Positions 52,701-62,313 are shown, counted from the first letter of the stretch. The stretch is 64,000 bases of DNA from Rhodanobacter denitrificans (GCF_003335105.1 NZ_QFWQ01000007.1:201336-265335), one strand, 5' to 3'. The notes: generated from the sequence alone by a model not told the origin. A program made the numbers and translations.

Positions 52701-52748
52701 AGCCGAACGACGCAACCGGATGTTGCGACTCGTGTTACGAAGTTTCAT
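49734..52748 (-). CDS. TonB-dependent receptor with N-terminal carboxypeptidase-regulatory-like domain (Oar-like)
   Basis: An outer-membrane receptor of 1004 residues. A signal peptide (SALAIGLALSLIGGSAFAQS) is followed by an Ig-like carboxypeptidase-regulatory domain (residues about 35-115: AGSQITIVSTDTGLTRTIVA, YRANELPIGNYTVTATKDG). Next come the plug (VPVARDITQAAVLAPSV, GYSARYGRSTGGVINVSTKS) and a beta-barrel ending RFTARYDFSL. Oar-type receptors in Xanthomonadales take up large or complex substrates; the ligand here is unknown. The ATG at 52748 is preferred (GGGGAG 9 bp upstream); 52754 is the alternative. About 400 bp of upstream regulatory DNA holds a G13 tract. Confidence 0.88.
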   Translation of the reverse strand: MKLRNTSRNIRLRRSALAIGLALSLIGGSAFAQSRSAGSIFGDAAAGSQITIVSTDTGLTRTIVADAKGRYRANELPIGNYTVTATKDGTTVGSRDNVRVSIGGTAVNFVAANAQDLGAVTVTASALPAIDVSRVDTSTDLTATIMDNVPVARDITQAAVLAPSVIPADSRYGNSVSFGGSAASENAYFINGYPVTNALTNIGSTTLPFDAIDAMQVITGGYSARYGRSTGGVINVSTKSGSNQWKFGALTTWTPESLRSTRKNIYYQPDTGAQNAGKKYYDRSKFVSNPFTYGVYASGPLIKDRLFVYASGEWERDNYAYNQAVGNAARTAYLTDEIRKPRWLTKVDWNINDSNLVEVTALSDKAGTTRSRYAYSFADGTHGDVKNGGYRYKDGGETYIGKYTGYLTDSLTLSALYGKQTTQHFSAPYGYDPSQVNISDTRPISNKVTGLQPYTTLADPKAYDKTDGYRIDLDWKLGDHDISFGYDVSNSESEAGTVMSGPRYAWFYARTGALGDIPSSGGLTTAPNSDYVYKYIYENGGTFKVEQKAFYVEDRWQVSDRWLVSLGVRNDGFDNYNSDGIKYVSQKNQWAPRVGFSWDVNGDSSLKIFGNAGRYFLAMPLNVAVRGASGSTYTTEFFSFTGIDPTTGVPTGLTALGNGPYSSNNEYGQAPDPRTVAAKNLKSHYQDEYILGMQQAIGPKWNWGARLQYRDLKSAIDDQCDNRPMLKYMAEHNIAVDPGYSYSPDCRLFNPGANNVMLLDLPDAAGSPELVAVPYSKEDMGMYMKRKYIGLDLFLEHPFADNWFGRLDYTLSHSYGNDEGQLDSDIGQGDVSQTVLFDHKELMAYGGGNLPNDRRHVLKAYGYYQFTPEWQMGGTLIAQTGRPKSCLGYLPQDAAEYSTFWADYLDYGRYYHYCGGKPVPRGSLGRLPTDIQLSLNVAYIPRWANGNLKLKLDVFNVLNRQVAQNVEERGELGGIGAVADSRFRVISYDAPRSLRFTARYDFSL

Positions 52749-53147
52749 TTGCATGATCTCCCCAACTTCCCAAGAGCGAAGTGCCAAAAGCCGGTGACGC
52801 CAACGAACGCTTGGCTACCGATGGAATACTGTGATGCAGTTTCGCAAGAATCTACTAATCCAACTTCCAGGGATGGCTCGAAAATTTCCCAAGGCAACCT
52901 CATGAAAGCCCCGCTCCAACTGGCGCTGCAGGATCGAACCCAGGCGCAGCGACACCCTCCAAGCCAAGGACGCTACCTTCGGTCGCAGCGGGTTGTCAAC
53001 AAGTTATTACGTTTTTATTTGTTTTTGCGTAATTCCTTGCTTGGCGAGTTCATGCGTGCCCCCCCCCCCCCGCGAGAAACTGCCTCTTGGTGAACACGCC
53101 ACTGGGCCGCTTCCATGCCGATGGATCTGTTCACCACACACAAAAAA
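52749..53147 (-). promoter_or_regulatory. Upstream region of the first receptor gene (no gene seen)
   Basis: These 399 bp hold no supported gene. On the minus strand a perfect -35 TTGACA is at 52999-52994, with a poor -10 (GGTAGC) 17 bp further, implying a leader of about 220 nt. A stem CGCTGC/GCAGCG lies at 52924-52951. The AT-rich block 53001-53035 contains TACGCAAAAAC, also found upstream of the second receptor. Confidence 0.45.
53059..53071. repeat. 13-bp homopolymer (C on plus, G on minus)
   Basis: An uninterrupted run of 13 C, the longest homopolymer I noticed in the window. It lies 311 bp upstream of the Oar-like receptor start and about 60 bp upstream of its candidate -35 box. Tracts of this length slip during replication. 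Confidence 0.9.
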
Positions 53148-53174
53148 GGCCGGGACCCTACGAGGGTCCCGGCC
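53148..53174 (-). terminator. Intrinsic terminator of the second TonB-dependent receptor
   Basis: Perfect 12-bp stem (53148-53159 with 53163-53174), loop ACG, followed on the minus strand by six T. It is 26 bp past the stop codon. Confidence 0.92.
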
Positions 53175-53200
53175 CATGTCGCCAGAAGGTCAACCGACGC

Positions 53201-56113
53201 TTAGAACTTCTGGGTGTAACGCACGAAGAAGTAACGGTCGATATCCAGCGCCGGATCGTAGGACGTGGCATCGCTGTTACCCACCGAGTAAGTGATCGGA
53301 CGCTTCTTGCCGAACACGTTGTTCACGCCGGCCTGGATGCTGCCGTTCCACGGCGTGTTGTAACGCGCCGAGACATCGTGGAACACGATGGCGCCCTTGC
53401 GGTTGGCGCCGGTGCCCCAGTTCTTGCCCTCGTAGTTCGGCTGGTTGCACTCTCCGTCAAACACACACTCATCTCGGAAAGCACCGTAGTAACGCAGACC
53501 CCAGCTTGCGCCGAAATCACCCATCGACCAGTCCACGCCCGCATTGGCGCGCCAGCGCGGCAGACTCCACTGACCGGCGTAGCCAACAATGTCGGCGTCC
53601 GCCGTGCTCTGGGTGTCATACGCCGACAGGTAGTTCGCGTCGAGGTTGATCGTGAACTTGCCGTAGCCGAACTCCGGCAGGCGGTAATGCGCGCCGAAGT
53701 CCCAGCCCTCGGTCGACAGCATGCCCATGTTGACGTTGCCGCGGTTCAGGCCCACCACTTGGCCGGTACCCGGATCACGGCCGAACTGGCCGCAATAGGT
53801 CGCGGAATTCGCCAGGTAGCACTGGTTCAGCACGTAGTTGGCGGTGATTCCGGTGATCACGTTGGTGATCTTGATGTTGTACCAGTCGGCGCTCACGTCC
53901 AGACCAGGCACCCACTGCGGGCTGTAGACGAGGCCGGCGGTCTTGCTGACGCTCTTTTCCGGGGTCAGGCTGGCGTTGCCCACGCCGGCGTTGTACGCGG
54001 TGGTGCTCTGCGTATTCGGGCCGGTGATCGGCAGGCCGGTGGTGGCGAGCTGGCGGAAATTCGCCGGCAAGCCCTGGGCGGCGCACTTGGCGGCCACACC
54101 GGCGTTGGTCGCGGCTGCGCCGAAGCGGGAGTCGCACGGATCGGTGTATTTGTCGAACGACTGCGAACCACCGCCAGAGAAGTCATCCAGCGTCGGCGCG
54201 CGGAAGCCTTCGGCATACGTGCCACGCACCAGCATGTCGTCGATCGGCTTCCACTGGAAGCTGTACTTGTTGTTGGTGGTGCTGCCGAAGTTGCTGTAGT
54301 GCGCGTAGCGGCTGGCGATATCCACCGACAGCAGCTTCACGCCCGGCAGATCCCGCAACAACGGAACGTTGAACTCGACATACGCTTCGTTGGTGTTGTA
54401 CTTGCCGTGCGTCGCGCCCGCGGCCAGGTCGGTGGTCTTGCCGGAAGCCGAGAGTTGATCCGGAAGGTCGTAGCCGCTGACCTTGCGGTGCTCGTAGCCA
54501 GCCGCAAACGCCACTTCACCCGCCGGCAGGTCGAACAGGCCACCGGTGATGTTGGCGGTGTATTCCTTCGAGACGCTCTGCAGCGTGCTCTGGCTCAGGC
54601 TGTTGATGTAGGCCAGCGCCTGCGGGGTGGAGGCCGAGGGACCGCCCAGGATGTCGAACGGCACGCACTGGGTGAACGCGATAGGGTTGGCGGCGGTGCC
54701 GCACTGCACCTGGCCGGCAGCATTCAGGAACGACGGGCCAAGCGCCTGCTTCAGGTTCGTCAGGTTGAGGTTGCCCGAACCGTACTGGACCACGTCATAT
54801 TTGTTGTAGTTGGTGCCGACATCCCAGTTCCACACCCGGCCGCCCACATCGAAGGAGCCCTCGAAGCCGGCGTCGAAGTGATACGACTTGACGTTGTTCC
54901 TGGTGACGCGGGGAAGCTCAATGGTGCGGCGATAGAAGAAAAGATCCGTGCCCGGCTCCGGGTTGTAATAGCTGCCGCCGCTGATGTAGACCGGATTAGT
55001 GGCCTGGGTCAGGCTGTTGAGCGGATAACCGGCGATCTGGCGCTGGTTGTCGCGCTCGGCATACATGCCGGTGGCACGGAACGTCACATATTCGTTGATG
55101 TCATAACGACCATTGGTGAAGATCGACTTCAACTCGTTGGAGCCGGCCAGATTCATCTGCTGGGTCGGGTTGAAGTAATCGTTAGGATCGTTGGTACCAG
55201 CGGCATGGTAGTTGGCTGGATTGCGCGAATCCGCACCCACACCCACGCCATCGTAGGAACCGGTGTGGTTGATCACCTGGTTGGGACCCGTGGCACCGCC
55301 GGTGGGCGAAACATGGCGGTAGCGGCCCCACGGGCCGGTGCCGCTCAGGCCATCGATCGCATGGTTCGGACCGTAGGTGTAGCTGGTGGCCTTGCGCTTG
55401 CTGGCCCAGACCGGGCCTTCCTTGGTGTAGTTGGCGCCGAACACCAGCGAGCTCTTCTCATTGCTGGTGCCCATCGTGAACGAGTAGGCATCCTTGGTGC
55501 CATCACCCGCCTGGTTCTGGCCGTAGTAGGCCGAGGCCTCGGCGCCGGTGTAGTGGTCCTTGAGGATGATGTTGATCACGCCCGCGATGGCGTCGGAGCC
55601 GTAGATCGACGACGCGCCGTCCTTCAGGATGTCGATGCGCTCGATCAGCGCCGCGGGGATCGTGGACATGTCGGTGAAGCCGGCCAGGCTGGACGCCCAA
55701 CGCTTGCCGTTGACCAGCACCAGGGTGCGCTGCTCGCCAAGATTGCGGATGTTGACGTACTGGCCGCCCTGCTCCGGGTTGGAGGTGAGCACGCTGGCCT
55801 TGCTGAAAGTCTGCGCACCGGCAACGGTGAGGTTCGCCAGGATGTCACCCACGCTGACCAGGCCGGTCTTCTGGATGTCCGCCTGGGTCAGGGTGAACAC
55901 CGGCTGAGCGGTTTCCACATCGACGCTGTGGATGCGTGAACCGGTGACCGTGACAGTCGATAATTCCTTGGCTTGGCCCTGGTCTGGTGCCTGGGTGCTC
56001 TGAGCATTCTGTGCGAGCGCGCCGGTGCCGATCATACCGAGGCTCAACCCCAGACCAACGGCCAAAGCCGTTTGCCTGAGGTGATGTGCCGCCAACTTAT
56101 TGTGCGAGTTCAT
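53201..56113 (-). CDS. TonB-dependent outer-membrane receptor
   Basis: 970 residues. A signal peptide (LRQTALAVGLGLSLGMIGTG, then ALAQ) is followed by a Gln-rich stretch and a TonB-box-like STVTVTGSRI. The plug domain includes YVNIRNLGEQRTLVLVNGKR, IPAALIERIDILKDGASSIY and SDAIAGVINIIL. The barrel follows, with a C-terminal RYFFVRYTQKF ending in the Phe typical of outer-membrane proteins. It lacks the N-terminal regulatory domain of its neighbour. This class in Xanthomonadales often imports carbohydrates or peptides, but the ligand is not deducible. The Met at 56113 has GGGAG 10 bp upstream. It is divergent from an XRE regulator. Confidence 0.92.
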   Translation of the reverse strand: MNSHNKLAAHHLRQTALAVGLGLSLGMIGTGALAQNAQSTQAPDQGQAKELSTVTVTGSRIHSVDVETAQPVFTLTQADIQKTGLVSVGDILANLTVAGAQTFSKASVLTSNPEQGGQYVNIRNLGEQRTLVLVNGKRWASSLAGFTDMSTIPAALIERIDILKDGASSIYGSDAIAGVINIILKDHYTGAEASAYYGQNQAGDGTKDAYSFTMGTSNEKSSLVFGANYTKEGPVWASKRKATSYTYGPNHAIDGLSGTGPWGRYRHVSPTGGATGPNQVINHTGSYDGVGVGADSRNPANYHAAGTNDPNDYFNPTQQMNLAGSNELKSIFTNGRYDINEYVTFRATGMYAERDNQRQIAGYPLNSLTQATNPVYISGGSYYNPEPGTDLFFYRRTIELPRVTRNNVKSYHFDAGFEGSFDVGGRVWNWDVGTNYNKYDVVQYGSGNLNLTNLKQALGPSFLNAAGQVQCGTAANPIAFTQCVPFDILGGPSASTPQALAYINSLSQSTLQSVSKEYTANITGGLFDLPAGEVAFAAGYEHRKVSGYDLPDQLSASGKTTDLAAGATHGKYNTNEAYVEFNVPLLRDLPGVKLLSVDIASRYAHYSNFGSTTNNKYSFQWKPIDDMLVRGTYAEGFRAPTLDDFSGGGSQSFDKYTDPCDSRFGAAATNAGVAAKCAAQGLPANFRQLATTGLPITGPNTQSTTAYNAGVGNASLTPEKSVSKTAGLVYSPQWVPGLDVSADWYNIKITNVITGITANYVLNQCYLANSATYCGQFGRDPGTGQVVGLNRGNVNMGMLSTEGWDFGAHYRLPEFGYGKFTINLDANYLSAYDTQSTADADIVGYAGQWSLPRWRANAGVDWSMGDFGASWGLRYYGAFRDECVFDGECNQPNYEGKNWGTGANRKGAIVFHDVSARYNTPWNGSIQAGVNNVFGKKRPITYSVGNSDATSYDPALDIDRYFFVRYTQKF

Positions 56114-56243
56114 TGTTTGGTAACTCCCAAGGGTCCGCCCGAAGGGTCCGGGCACATGAAACTTTTTGTATGCGTACCATCCGCAGGAACATCCACGGCG
56201 GCTTTGGCCGGTGATGCCGATGCACATGATTTAACGCGAGTTT

Positions 56244-56263
56244 TTGCGTATCTATACACGCAA
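56244..56263. promoter_or_regulatory. Palindromic operator candidate between receptor and XRE regulator
   Basis: TTGCGT and ACGCAA arms separated by 8 bp, with 8 of 10 positions symmetric, in the 286-bp divergent region. It is about 130 bp upstream of the receptor start and 137 bp upstream of the regulator ATG. The overlapping 11-mer GTTTTTGCGTA recurs at 53021-53031 upstream of the other receptor. Confidence 0.5.
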
Positions 56264-56399
56264 GAATTTACGAAGTTAGTTCAAGAATATGTGGAGGTCA
56301 ACACTTCCATAACTTTTTCTTCTTTTTTTGCTCATTGACTTGTTTCGAAAAAACGTGCTATTCGCACAACCGTCCTCATCTTCCAGCCCGGCCGAATCC

Positions 56400-56960
56400 A
56401 TGAATGCGCAAAATCTCACGAATCAGCCAGCTTCGAATTCTTTTGCAGATCGCATCAAGTTGTTGATCCAGCGGGTTGGGAGTGCCACGGAAATCGCGCG
56501 GATGTGCGGTTTTTCCGAAGGCGTGGTGCGCAGCTGGCGCGATGGCAATACCGATCCCTCACGTGCGCGATGCGTGACGCTGGCGCGCACGCTGGGCATT
56601 TCGCTGGTCTGGCTGGTGGCCGGCGAGGGTTCGTTGCAGATGGACCCGACCGTGCCCAACCTGGACGACCAGCACAGCTCGGAAAAAGTCGCATCGCACC
56701 GCTCGCACGGCCGCCAGCACGCGCATGGCCCGGCCGCCCAGGCCACAGTCGACACGCAACGGTTGAATACCGCCGTACGCATGCTGCAATCGGAACTTAG
56801 TCTGGCTGACAGCCAGCTCTCCCTGTCCGAAAACGCCGACCTGCTGAGCCAGCTCTATGAGATCCTCGGTCCCGGCGGCTCGCACGTGGATCCGATCGCC
56901 ATGGTGACGTTCAACCACCAGCTCGCCGAGCGGATCCGCAAGGAACGCAACAGGGCCTGA
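56400..56960 (+). CDS. XRE-family helix-turn-helix regulator
   Basis: 186 residues. The N-terminal DNA-binding domain (about residues 13-65) reads FADRIKLLIQRVGSATEIAR, MCGFSEGVVRSWRDGNTDPS, then LARTLGISLVWLVAGEG, which is the CI/Cro-like layout. A His/Ser-rich linker (SHRSHGRQHAHG) leads to a helical C-terminus (LNTAVRMLQSELSLADSQLS). It is divergent from the second TonB-dependent receptor and may regulate it; that is inference from position. The Met at 56400 is assumed, since the frame upstream only offers TTG and GTG. No clear ribosome site is seen. Confidence 0.72.
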   Translation: MNAQNLTNQPASNSFADRIKLLIQRVGSATEIARMCGFSEGVVRSWRDGNTDPSRARCVTLARTLGISLVWLVAGEGSLQMDPTVPNLDDQHSSEKVASHRSHGRQHAHGPAAQATVDTQRLNTAVRMLQSELSLADSQLSLSENADLLSQLYEILGPGGSHVDPIAMVTFNHQLAERIRKERNRA

Positions 56961-57089
56961 TTCGTTCTTCCCGCGCACGACGACGCGGCCGCCTCGAGGG
57001 CAGTCGCGTTGTTTCCTGTGTGGGTACTCAGAGCTTGTGAAGAAAACCACTTCCTGTGGCTTTCTTCTGTCGCGAGTCCGGCACATATA

Positions 57090-57257
57090 TGCATGCCATC
57101 CTGGCATGCACCCTGCGGGCCAGCCTGCGGCTGTTCAAATCCGCTCCAAGCGGATTTGTCCGGACTCGCTCACGCGAATCGGGCACTGGCGTGCCCGATC
57201 CGCGTCCGGCCATCGGGTAACCGCTCCTGCGTTGCCTCAACTCGGGCATCCATGCCC
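57090..57257. repeat. Array of four distinct short palindromes in the intergenic region before glyS
   Basis: Within 57000-57300, which holds no gene, perfect stems follow one another: 57090-57110 (9 bp, loop TCC), 57136-57158 (10 bp, loop CCA), 57178-57199 (9 bp, loop TGGC) and 57244-57257 (6 bp, loop CC). Each has a different sequence, but each is an exact inverted repeat with a 2-4 base loop. The DNA between them is GC-rich and not obviously coding. Confidence 0.75.
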
Positions 57258-57308
57258 TCGCGTTGCCGTCGCCATGGCCGGGCTTCGAGGTTGAATAGTC
57301 ACAACCTC

Positions 57309-59456
57309 TCAGAGCAGGGCGATGTCGGCGACGGCGCCGAAGCGGGCCTTCAGCTGACCGAGCAGGGCCAGCCGGTTCATGCGCACGGCCGGATCGTCGG
57401 CGTTGACCAGCACGCTGTCGAAAAACGCGTCCACCGGCGCCTGCAGCTGCGACAGGCGGCCGAGCACCGCGGTGTAATCACCGACTGCCAGCGCCGCCGC
57501 GGTCTCGCGCCGGGCCGCGGCCAGCGCGTCGGCCAGGTCGCGCTCCGCCTCGGCCTCGAACAGCGCCGGATCGACAGCTCCGCCGATCCGCCGGGCACCC
57601 GGTTCCGCGGCCTGCTTGCGCAGGATGTTGGCGACCCGCTTGTTGGCGGCCGCCAGGCTGGCGGCCTCCGGGCGGCGACCGAACTCGACCACCGCGCGCA
57701 GGCGCCGGTCGAAATCGGCCAGACTGGCCGGCTGCACCGCCAATACCGCCTCGAACTGCGCGTTGTCGAAACCCTGTTCGGCGTAGTATCCGCGCAGACG
57801 GTCGAACACGAAGTCGTACAGTTCGTCGAGCAGGATGGCGCGGCGCTTGCCCGCATCCAGCACCGGGGGCTTGCCATCCTTGCCCGGCTTCAGGCCGGCA
57901 GCCAGCGCACTGTCCGGCAGCAATTCCAGCGCCTCGATCAGGCTGCCGCGCAGATCCAGTTCCAGATCGCCCTCGATCAGGGTGCGCGCCAGCCCCAGCG
58001 CAGCGCGGCGCAACGCGAACGGATCCTTGTTGCCGCTCGGCTTCATGCCGATGGCAAAGATGCCGGCCAGTGTGTCGAGCCGTTCGGCCACCGCCAGCAC
58101 CTGGCCCAGCTTGTCGGCGGCGATCGCATCGCCGCCGAAACGCGGCTGGTAGTAACTGTCCAGCGCCGCGGCCACCGCCGCCGGCTCGCCGTCATGACTG
58201 GCGTAATAGCGCCCCATCACGCCTTGCAGCTCGGGGAATTCGCCGACCATGCGGGTCAGCAGGTCGCACTTGCTCAGGGCGGCGGCACGGGTAGCCGCAC
58301 CGCCGTCGACGCCGACCCGGCCGGCGGTGATCCGCGCCAGTTCGGCCACACGCACGCTCTTGTCCCACAGGCTGCCCAACGCCTGCTGGTAGGTGACGTT
58401 CCGGAGCTGCTCCTGATAGCTGGCCAGCGGTGTCTTCAGATCCTCGTCCCAGAAGAACTTGGCGTCGGCGAAGCGAGGGCGGATCACCCGTTCATAGCCC
58501 TTGCGGATCTCGGCCGGCTTCTTGCTCTCGATATTCGCGATGCCGAGGAAGTGCTCGGTCAGCTTGCCGTCGGCGTCGAACACCGGCACGAATTTCTGGT
58601 TGGCCACCATGGTGGCGACCAGCGCTTCCGGCGGCACGGCGAGGAATTCACGCTCGAATGTGCAGGCGATCGCGACTGGCCATTCGGTGAGATTCGCCAA
58701 TTCGTCCAGCAGCGCATCATCCAGCCGCGGCACGCCCCCGGTGGTCGCCGCGAGCGCGGCCACCTGGTCACGGATGCGCTGGCGCCGTTCGTGGGGATCG
58801 GCCAGCACGTTGCAAACACGCATCGCATCCAACCAACCGTCGGCATCGGCCACGTGCACCGGCTGCGGGTGCATGAAACGATGGCCGCGCGACTTGCGCC
58901 CGCTGGCCAGACCCAGCACGGTGCCGTCGACGATGCCGGCGCCATGCAGCATCACCAGCCAGTGCACCGGGCGCACGAAGCTGTAGTCGTGGTCGGCCCA
59001 GCGCATCGGTCGCGGAATCGGCAGGCCCTTCAGCGCCTCGTCGACGATCTCCGGCAACAGCGCCGACACCGGCTGGCCCGGCTTGACCGTGCGCCAGACG
59101 TACCAGCTGCCCTTGTCGGTCTCCAGCTTCTGCAGTTGCTCGACGCCGACACCGCAGGATTGCGCGAAACCAAGCAGTGCCTTCGAGGGTCGGCCCTCGG
59201 CGTCGACAGCGGCGTTCAGTGCCGGACCCCGGCGCTCGATCGCCTGCTCGGGCTGGGCCATGGCCACGGCGGGCACGAGTACGGCCAGGCGACGCGGCGA
59301 GGCGTAGGCCTGAGCCAGGTCGAGCCCGGCGTCGATGCCGCGCTTGGCCAGACCATCGCAGATACCGCGCAAAAAGGCGGCGGACAGTTCGTCCAGCGCC
59401 TTCGGCGGCAGCTCCTCGGTACCCAGTTCGATCAACAGCGACTTGGCGGCGCTCAT
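57309..59456 (-). CDS. glyS: Glycyl-tRNA synthetase beta subunit
   Basis: Subunit of the bacterial alpha2beta2 glycine-tRNA ligase, contributing tRNA binding. 715 residues (family about 690). N-terminus [20 protein letters not shown], then [58 protein letters not shown] and a C-terminal DALR-like domain ([20 protein letters not shown]). The start overlaps the glyQ stop by 4 bp (ATGA), confirming the operon glyQ-glyS. Confidence 0.96.
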   Translation of the reverse strand: MSAAKSLLIELGTEELPPKALDELSAAFLRGICDGLAKRGIDAGLDLAQAYASPRRLAVLVPAVAMAQPEQAIERRGPALNAAVDAEGRPSKALLGFAQSCGVGVEQLQKLETDKGSWYVWRTVKPGQPVSALLPEIVDEALKGLPIPRPMRWADHDYSFVRPVHWLVMLHGAGIVDGTVLGLASGRKSRGHRFMHPQPVHVADADGWLDAMRVCNVLADPHERRQRIRDQVAALAATTGGVPRLDDALLDELANLTEWPVAIACTFEREFLAVPPEALVATMVANQKFVPVFDADGKLTEHFLGIANIESKKPAEIRKGYERVIRPRFADAKFFWDEDLKTPLASYQEQLRNVTYQQALGSLWDKSVRVAELARITAGRVGVDGGAATRAAALSKCDLLTRMVGEFPELQGVMGRYYASHDGEPAAVAAALDSYYQPRFGGDAIAADKLGQVLAVAERLDTLAGIFAIGMKPSGNKDPFALRRAALGLARTLIEGDLELDLRGSLIEALELLPDSALAAGLKPGKDGKPPVLDAGKRRAILLDELYDFVFDRLRGYYAEQGFDNAQFEAVLAVQPASLADFDRRLRAVVEFGRRPEAASLAAANKRVANILRKQAAEPGARRIGGAVDPALFEAEAERDLADALAAARRETAAALAVGDYTAVLGRLSQLQAPVDAFFDSVLVNADDPAVRMNRLALLGQLKARFGAVADIALL

Positions 59457-60364
59457 GCGGCCTGCTCCCGGGAAACGTTGTTCAGGCCCGGAAAGCCGAG
59501 CCTCTCGCGCTGCGCGACGTAGGTCTCGGCCACGCCGCGCGACAGCGTGCGCACGCGCAGAATGTAACGCTGGCGCTCGGTGACACTGATCGCGCGACGC
59601 GCATCGAGCAGGTTGAAGGTATGGCTGGCCTTCATCACCTGTTCGTAGGCCGGCAGCGGCAGGTTGGCCGCGATCAGCTGGTTGGCGGTGGCCTCGCACA
59701 CGTCGAACCAGCGCAGCAGTTCGGGCACGTTCGCGTGCTCGAAGTTGTAGGTGCTCTGCTCGACTTCGTTCTGGTGGAACACGTCGCCGTAGGTCACGAT
59801 TCCGCGCGGGCCGTCCGTCCAGACCAGATCAAAAACGTTGTCCACATTTTGCAGGTACATCGCCAGCCGCTCCAGGCCGTAGGTGATCTCGCCGGTCACC
59901 GGGCGGCACTCCAGGCCGCCGGCCTGCTGGAAGTAGGTGAACTGAGTCACCTCCATGCCGTTCAGCCATACCTCCCAGCCAAGGCCCCAGGCGCCCAGCG
60001 TGGGCGATTCCCAGTTGTCCTCGACGAAGCGCAGGTCGTGCACCAGCGGATCGAGGCCCAGCTCCTTCAGCGAACCGATGTAGAGATCGAGGATGTTCTC
60101 GGGATTCGGCTTCATCACCACCTGGTACTGGTAGTAATGCTGCAGGCGGTTCGGGTTGTTGCCGTAGCGACCGTCGGTGGGCCGCCGCGAGGGCTGCACG
60201 TAGGCGGCGGCCCAGGGCTCGGGACCGAGCGCGCGCAGGAAGGTGGCGGGATGGAAGGTGCCGGCGCCGACCTCGGTATCGAGCGGCTGCAGCAGCACAC
60301 AACCCTGTGCCGCCCAGTAGCGGTTGAGGGTCTGGATCACATCCTGGAAGGTGCGTGCGGACAT
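59453..60364 (-). CDS. glyQ: Glycyl-tRNA synthetase alpha subunit
   Basis: Catalytic subunit of the tetrameric glycine-tRNA ligase. 303 residues: [40 protein letters not shown], then [34 protein letters not shown] and [21 protein letters not shown], all diagnostic. The Met at 60364 is the conserved start. Upstream, TATACT on the minus strand (60400-60395) is a probable -10. The two-subunit type, not the eukaryote-like single-chain GlyRS, is present. Confidence 0.97.
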   Translation of the reverse strand: MSARTFQDVIQTLNRYWAAQGCVLLQPLDTEVGAGTFHPATFLRALGPEPWAAAYVQPSRRPTDGRYGNNPNRLQHYYQYQVVMKPNPENILDLYIGSLKELGLDPLVHDLRFVEDNWESPTLGAWGLGWEVWLNGMEVTQFTYFQQAGGLECRPVTGEITYGLERLAMYLQNVDNVFDLVWTDGPRGIVTYGDVFHQNEVEQSTYNFEHANVPELLRWFDVCEATANQLIAANLPLPAYEQVMKASHTFNLLDARRAISVTERQRYILRVRTLSRGVAETYVAQRERLGFPGLNNVSREQAA

Positions 60365-60461
60365 GGCTTTCCGTGACCTGGAGTAAAGCGCGTTAGTATA
60401 GCCGCAGCACGCTTTGCCACCGGGCCGTGCCCGCTGGACGCCACGCAGGAAACACACCCGG

Positions 60462-62282
60462 ATGGCCGCTTCACCGCACATCGCATCCCTGCTCGGCCGA
60501 CGCGGCCGGTTGGAACTGGAGGAGCTGCTGGCGACGCTGGTGGTCGACGGTTACCTGCTGGCCGAGGACGCCAGGCAGGTGCGAATGGGCGCCCGCGCCG
60601 GCCGCAGCACCGTGGAGCTGCATCCGCTGGTGGTCATCGCCAACGCCAGGCTGACGAATCAGCGCGATCCGGGGCGGCCGCTGGGTCTGGAGAACCTGGC
60701 CGAATGGCTGGCCGGTCGTGCCGGGATGCCGTACCTGAAGATCGACCCGATGAAGATCAATGTCGCGGCGGCGACCCAGGTGGTGAGCCATGCCTACGCC
60801 AAGCGACACCGGATCCTGCCGATCGCGGTCGCGCCGGGCGAGGTGACCTTCGCCACGTGTGAGCCGTTCGACGCCGGCTGGGCCTCCGACCTGGGGCAGA
60901 TGCTGCGACGGGACGTCAAGCGCGTAGTGGCGAGCCCAATCGACATCAACCGCTACCTGCAGGAGTTCTACGGCGTCCAGCGTTCGATCCAGCTGGCGCA
61001 GGACGCCAAGAGCGGCAGCGACGGTTCCTCGGCCATCCTCAACTTCGAGCAACTGGTCGAGCTGGGCAAGAGCGGCGAGGTCGGCGCCGACGACCGCCAC
61101 GTGGTGCACATCGTCGACTGGCTGCTGCAGTACGCCTTCGAACAGCGTGCTTCGGACATCCACCTGGAGCCACGCCGCGACACCGGGCACATGCGCTTCC
61201 GCATCGACGGCATCATGCAGAAGGTATTCGAGTTGCCTTCCCCGGTGATGACCGCCGTCACCGCACGCATCAAGATCCTGGCGCGGATGGACGTGGCCGA
61301 GAAGCGCCGCCCCCAGGACGGCCGCATCAAGACGCGCTCGTCCTCCGGCCGCGAGGTGGAACTGCGCATCTCGAACATGCCGACCGCGTTCGGCGAGAAG
61401 GTGGTGATGCGCATCTTCGACCCGGACCTGGTGGTGAAGGACTTCGCCCAGCTCGGCTTCTCCGCCGACGAGGGCGCCCACTGGCGCAGCATGGTCGAAC
61501 GCCCGCACGGCATCGTGCTGGTCACCGGCCCCACCGGTTCGGGCAAGACCACCACGCTGTATTCCACGCTGAAGCACCTGGCCACGCCGGAGCTCAATGT
61601 GTGCACAGTGGAAGACCCGATCGAGATGGTCTCGACGGAATTCAACCAGATGCAGGTGCACGCAGCGATCGAGCTGGACTTCGCCGCCGGCGTCCGCACG
61701 CTGTTGCGGCAGGATCCCGACATCATCATGATCGGCGAGATCCGCGACCTGGAGACCGCGCAGATGGCGGTGCAGGCGTCGCTCACCGGACACCTGGTGC
61801 TGTCCACCCTGCACACCAACGACGCGCCCAGCGCGGTCACCCGCCTGCTCGACCTCGGCGTGCCTCACTACCTGATCCAGTCCACCCTCACCGGCGTGGT
61901 GGCGCAGCGGCTGGTGCGCACGTTGTGCCCGCACTGCAAGCAGGCGACCACGCAGGACCCGCAGGCCTGGAACGTGCTGACCCACGGCTGGGAGCTGCCG
62001 CTGCCGGCGCAGGTATACCAGCCGGTCGGCTGCCTGGAATGCCGCAATACCGGCTTCCTTGGGCGCACCGGCATCTACGAGATGCTGAAGATGTCGCCGC
62101 GGCTGCGCGGCATGATCTCGGCCCAGCTCGACCTCGGCCGGTTCGGCCATGCCGCGCTGTCCGAAGGCATGCGGCCGCTTCGGATCTCGGCGGCCGACCA
62201 GGTGGCCGCCGGGCTGACCACGGTGCAGGAGGTTCTCACCGTGTTGCCGCCCATCGACGGATTCGACGATACTCAGCCGTAA
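60462..62282 (+). CDS. GspE/PilB-family secretion or pilus ATPase
   Basis: A 606-residue AAA-type motor ATPase. An N-terminal domain (about residues 30-190, MshEN-like) is followed by the ATPase: Walker [14 protein letters not shown] near residue 356, Asp box EDPIEM, Walker [17 protein letters not shown], and the His box [17 protein letters not shown] four-Cys metal-binding loop (CPHCKQ and CLECRNTG) is present as in GspE/PilB. No other type II secretion or pilus gene is adjacent, so its machine is unknown. AGGAA lies 10 bp before the ATG. It diverges from glyQ. Confidence 0.9.
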   Translation: MAASPHIASLLGRRGRLELEELLATLVVDGYLLAEDARQVRMGARAGRSTVELHPLVVIANARLTNQRDPGRPLGLENLAEWLAGRAGMPYLKIDPMKINVAAATQVVSHAYAKRHRILPIAVAPGEVTFATCEPFDAGWASDLGQMLRRDVKRVVASPIDINRYLQEFYGVQRSIQLAQDAKSGSDGSSAILNFEQLVELGKSGEVGADDRHVVHIVDWLLQYAFEQRASDIHLEPRRDTGHMRFRIDGIMQKVFELPSPVMTAVTARIKILARMDVAEKRRPQDGRIKTRSSSGREVELRISNMPTAFGEKVVMRIFDPDLVVKDFAQLGFSADEGAHWRSMVERPHGIVLVTGPTGSGKTTTLYSTLKHLATPELNVCTVEDPIEMVSTEFNQMQVHAAIELDFAAGVRTLLRQDPDIIMIGEIRDLETAQMAVQASLTGHLVLSTLHTNDAPSAVTRLLDLGVPHYLIQSTLTGVVAQRLVRTLCPHCKQATTQDPQAWNVLTHGWELPLPAQVYQPVGCLECRNTGFLGRTGIYEMLKMSPRLRGMISAQLDLGRFGHAALSEGMRPLRISAADQVAAGLTTVQEVLTVLPPIDGFDDTQP

Positions 62283-62313
62283 AGACGTCCAAATGTTGCC
62301 ATCGACCTTTCGC

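Noticed and set aside
52921-52965. tRNA-like stretch upstream of the first receptor (GGTAGCG and GGGTTCGATCC on the minus strand)
   Set aside because: The T-stem does not pair beyond one or two bases and no anticodon arm can be formed. A simple CGCTGC/GCAGCG hairpin explains the local symmetry.
53087-55939. 950-residue plus-strand frame over the second TonB-dependent receptor
   Set aside because: Antisense shadow of an unmistakable receptor; no motif.
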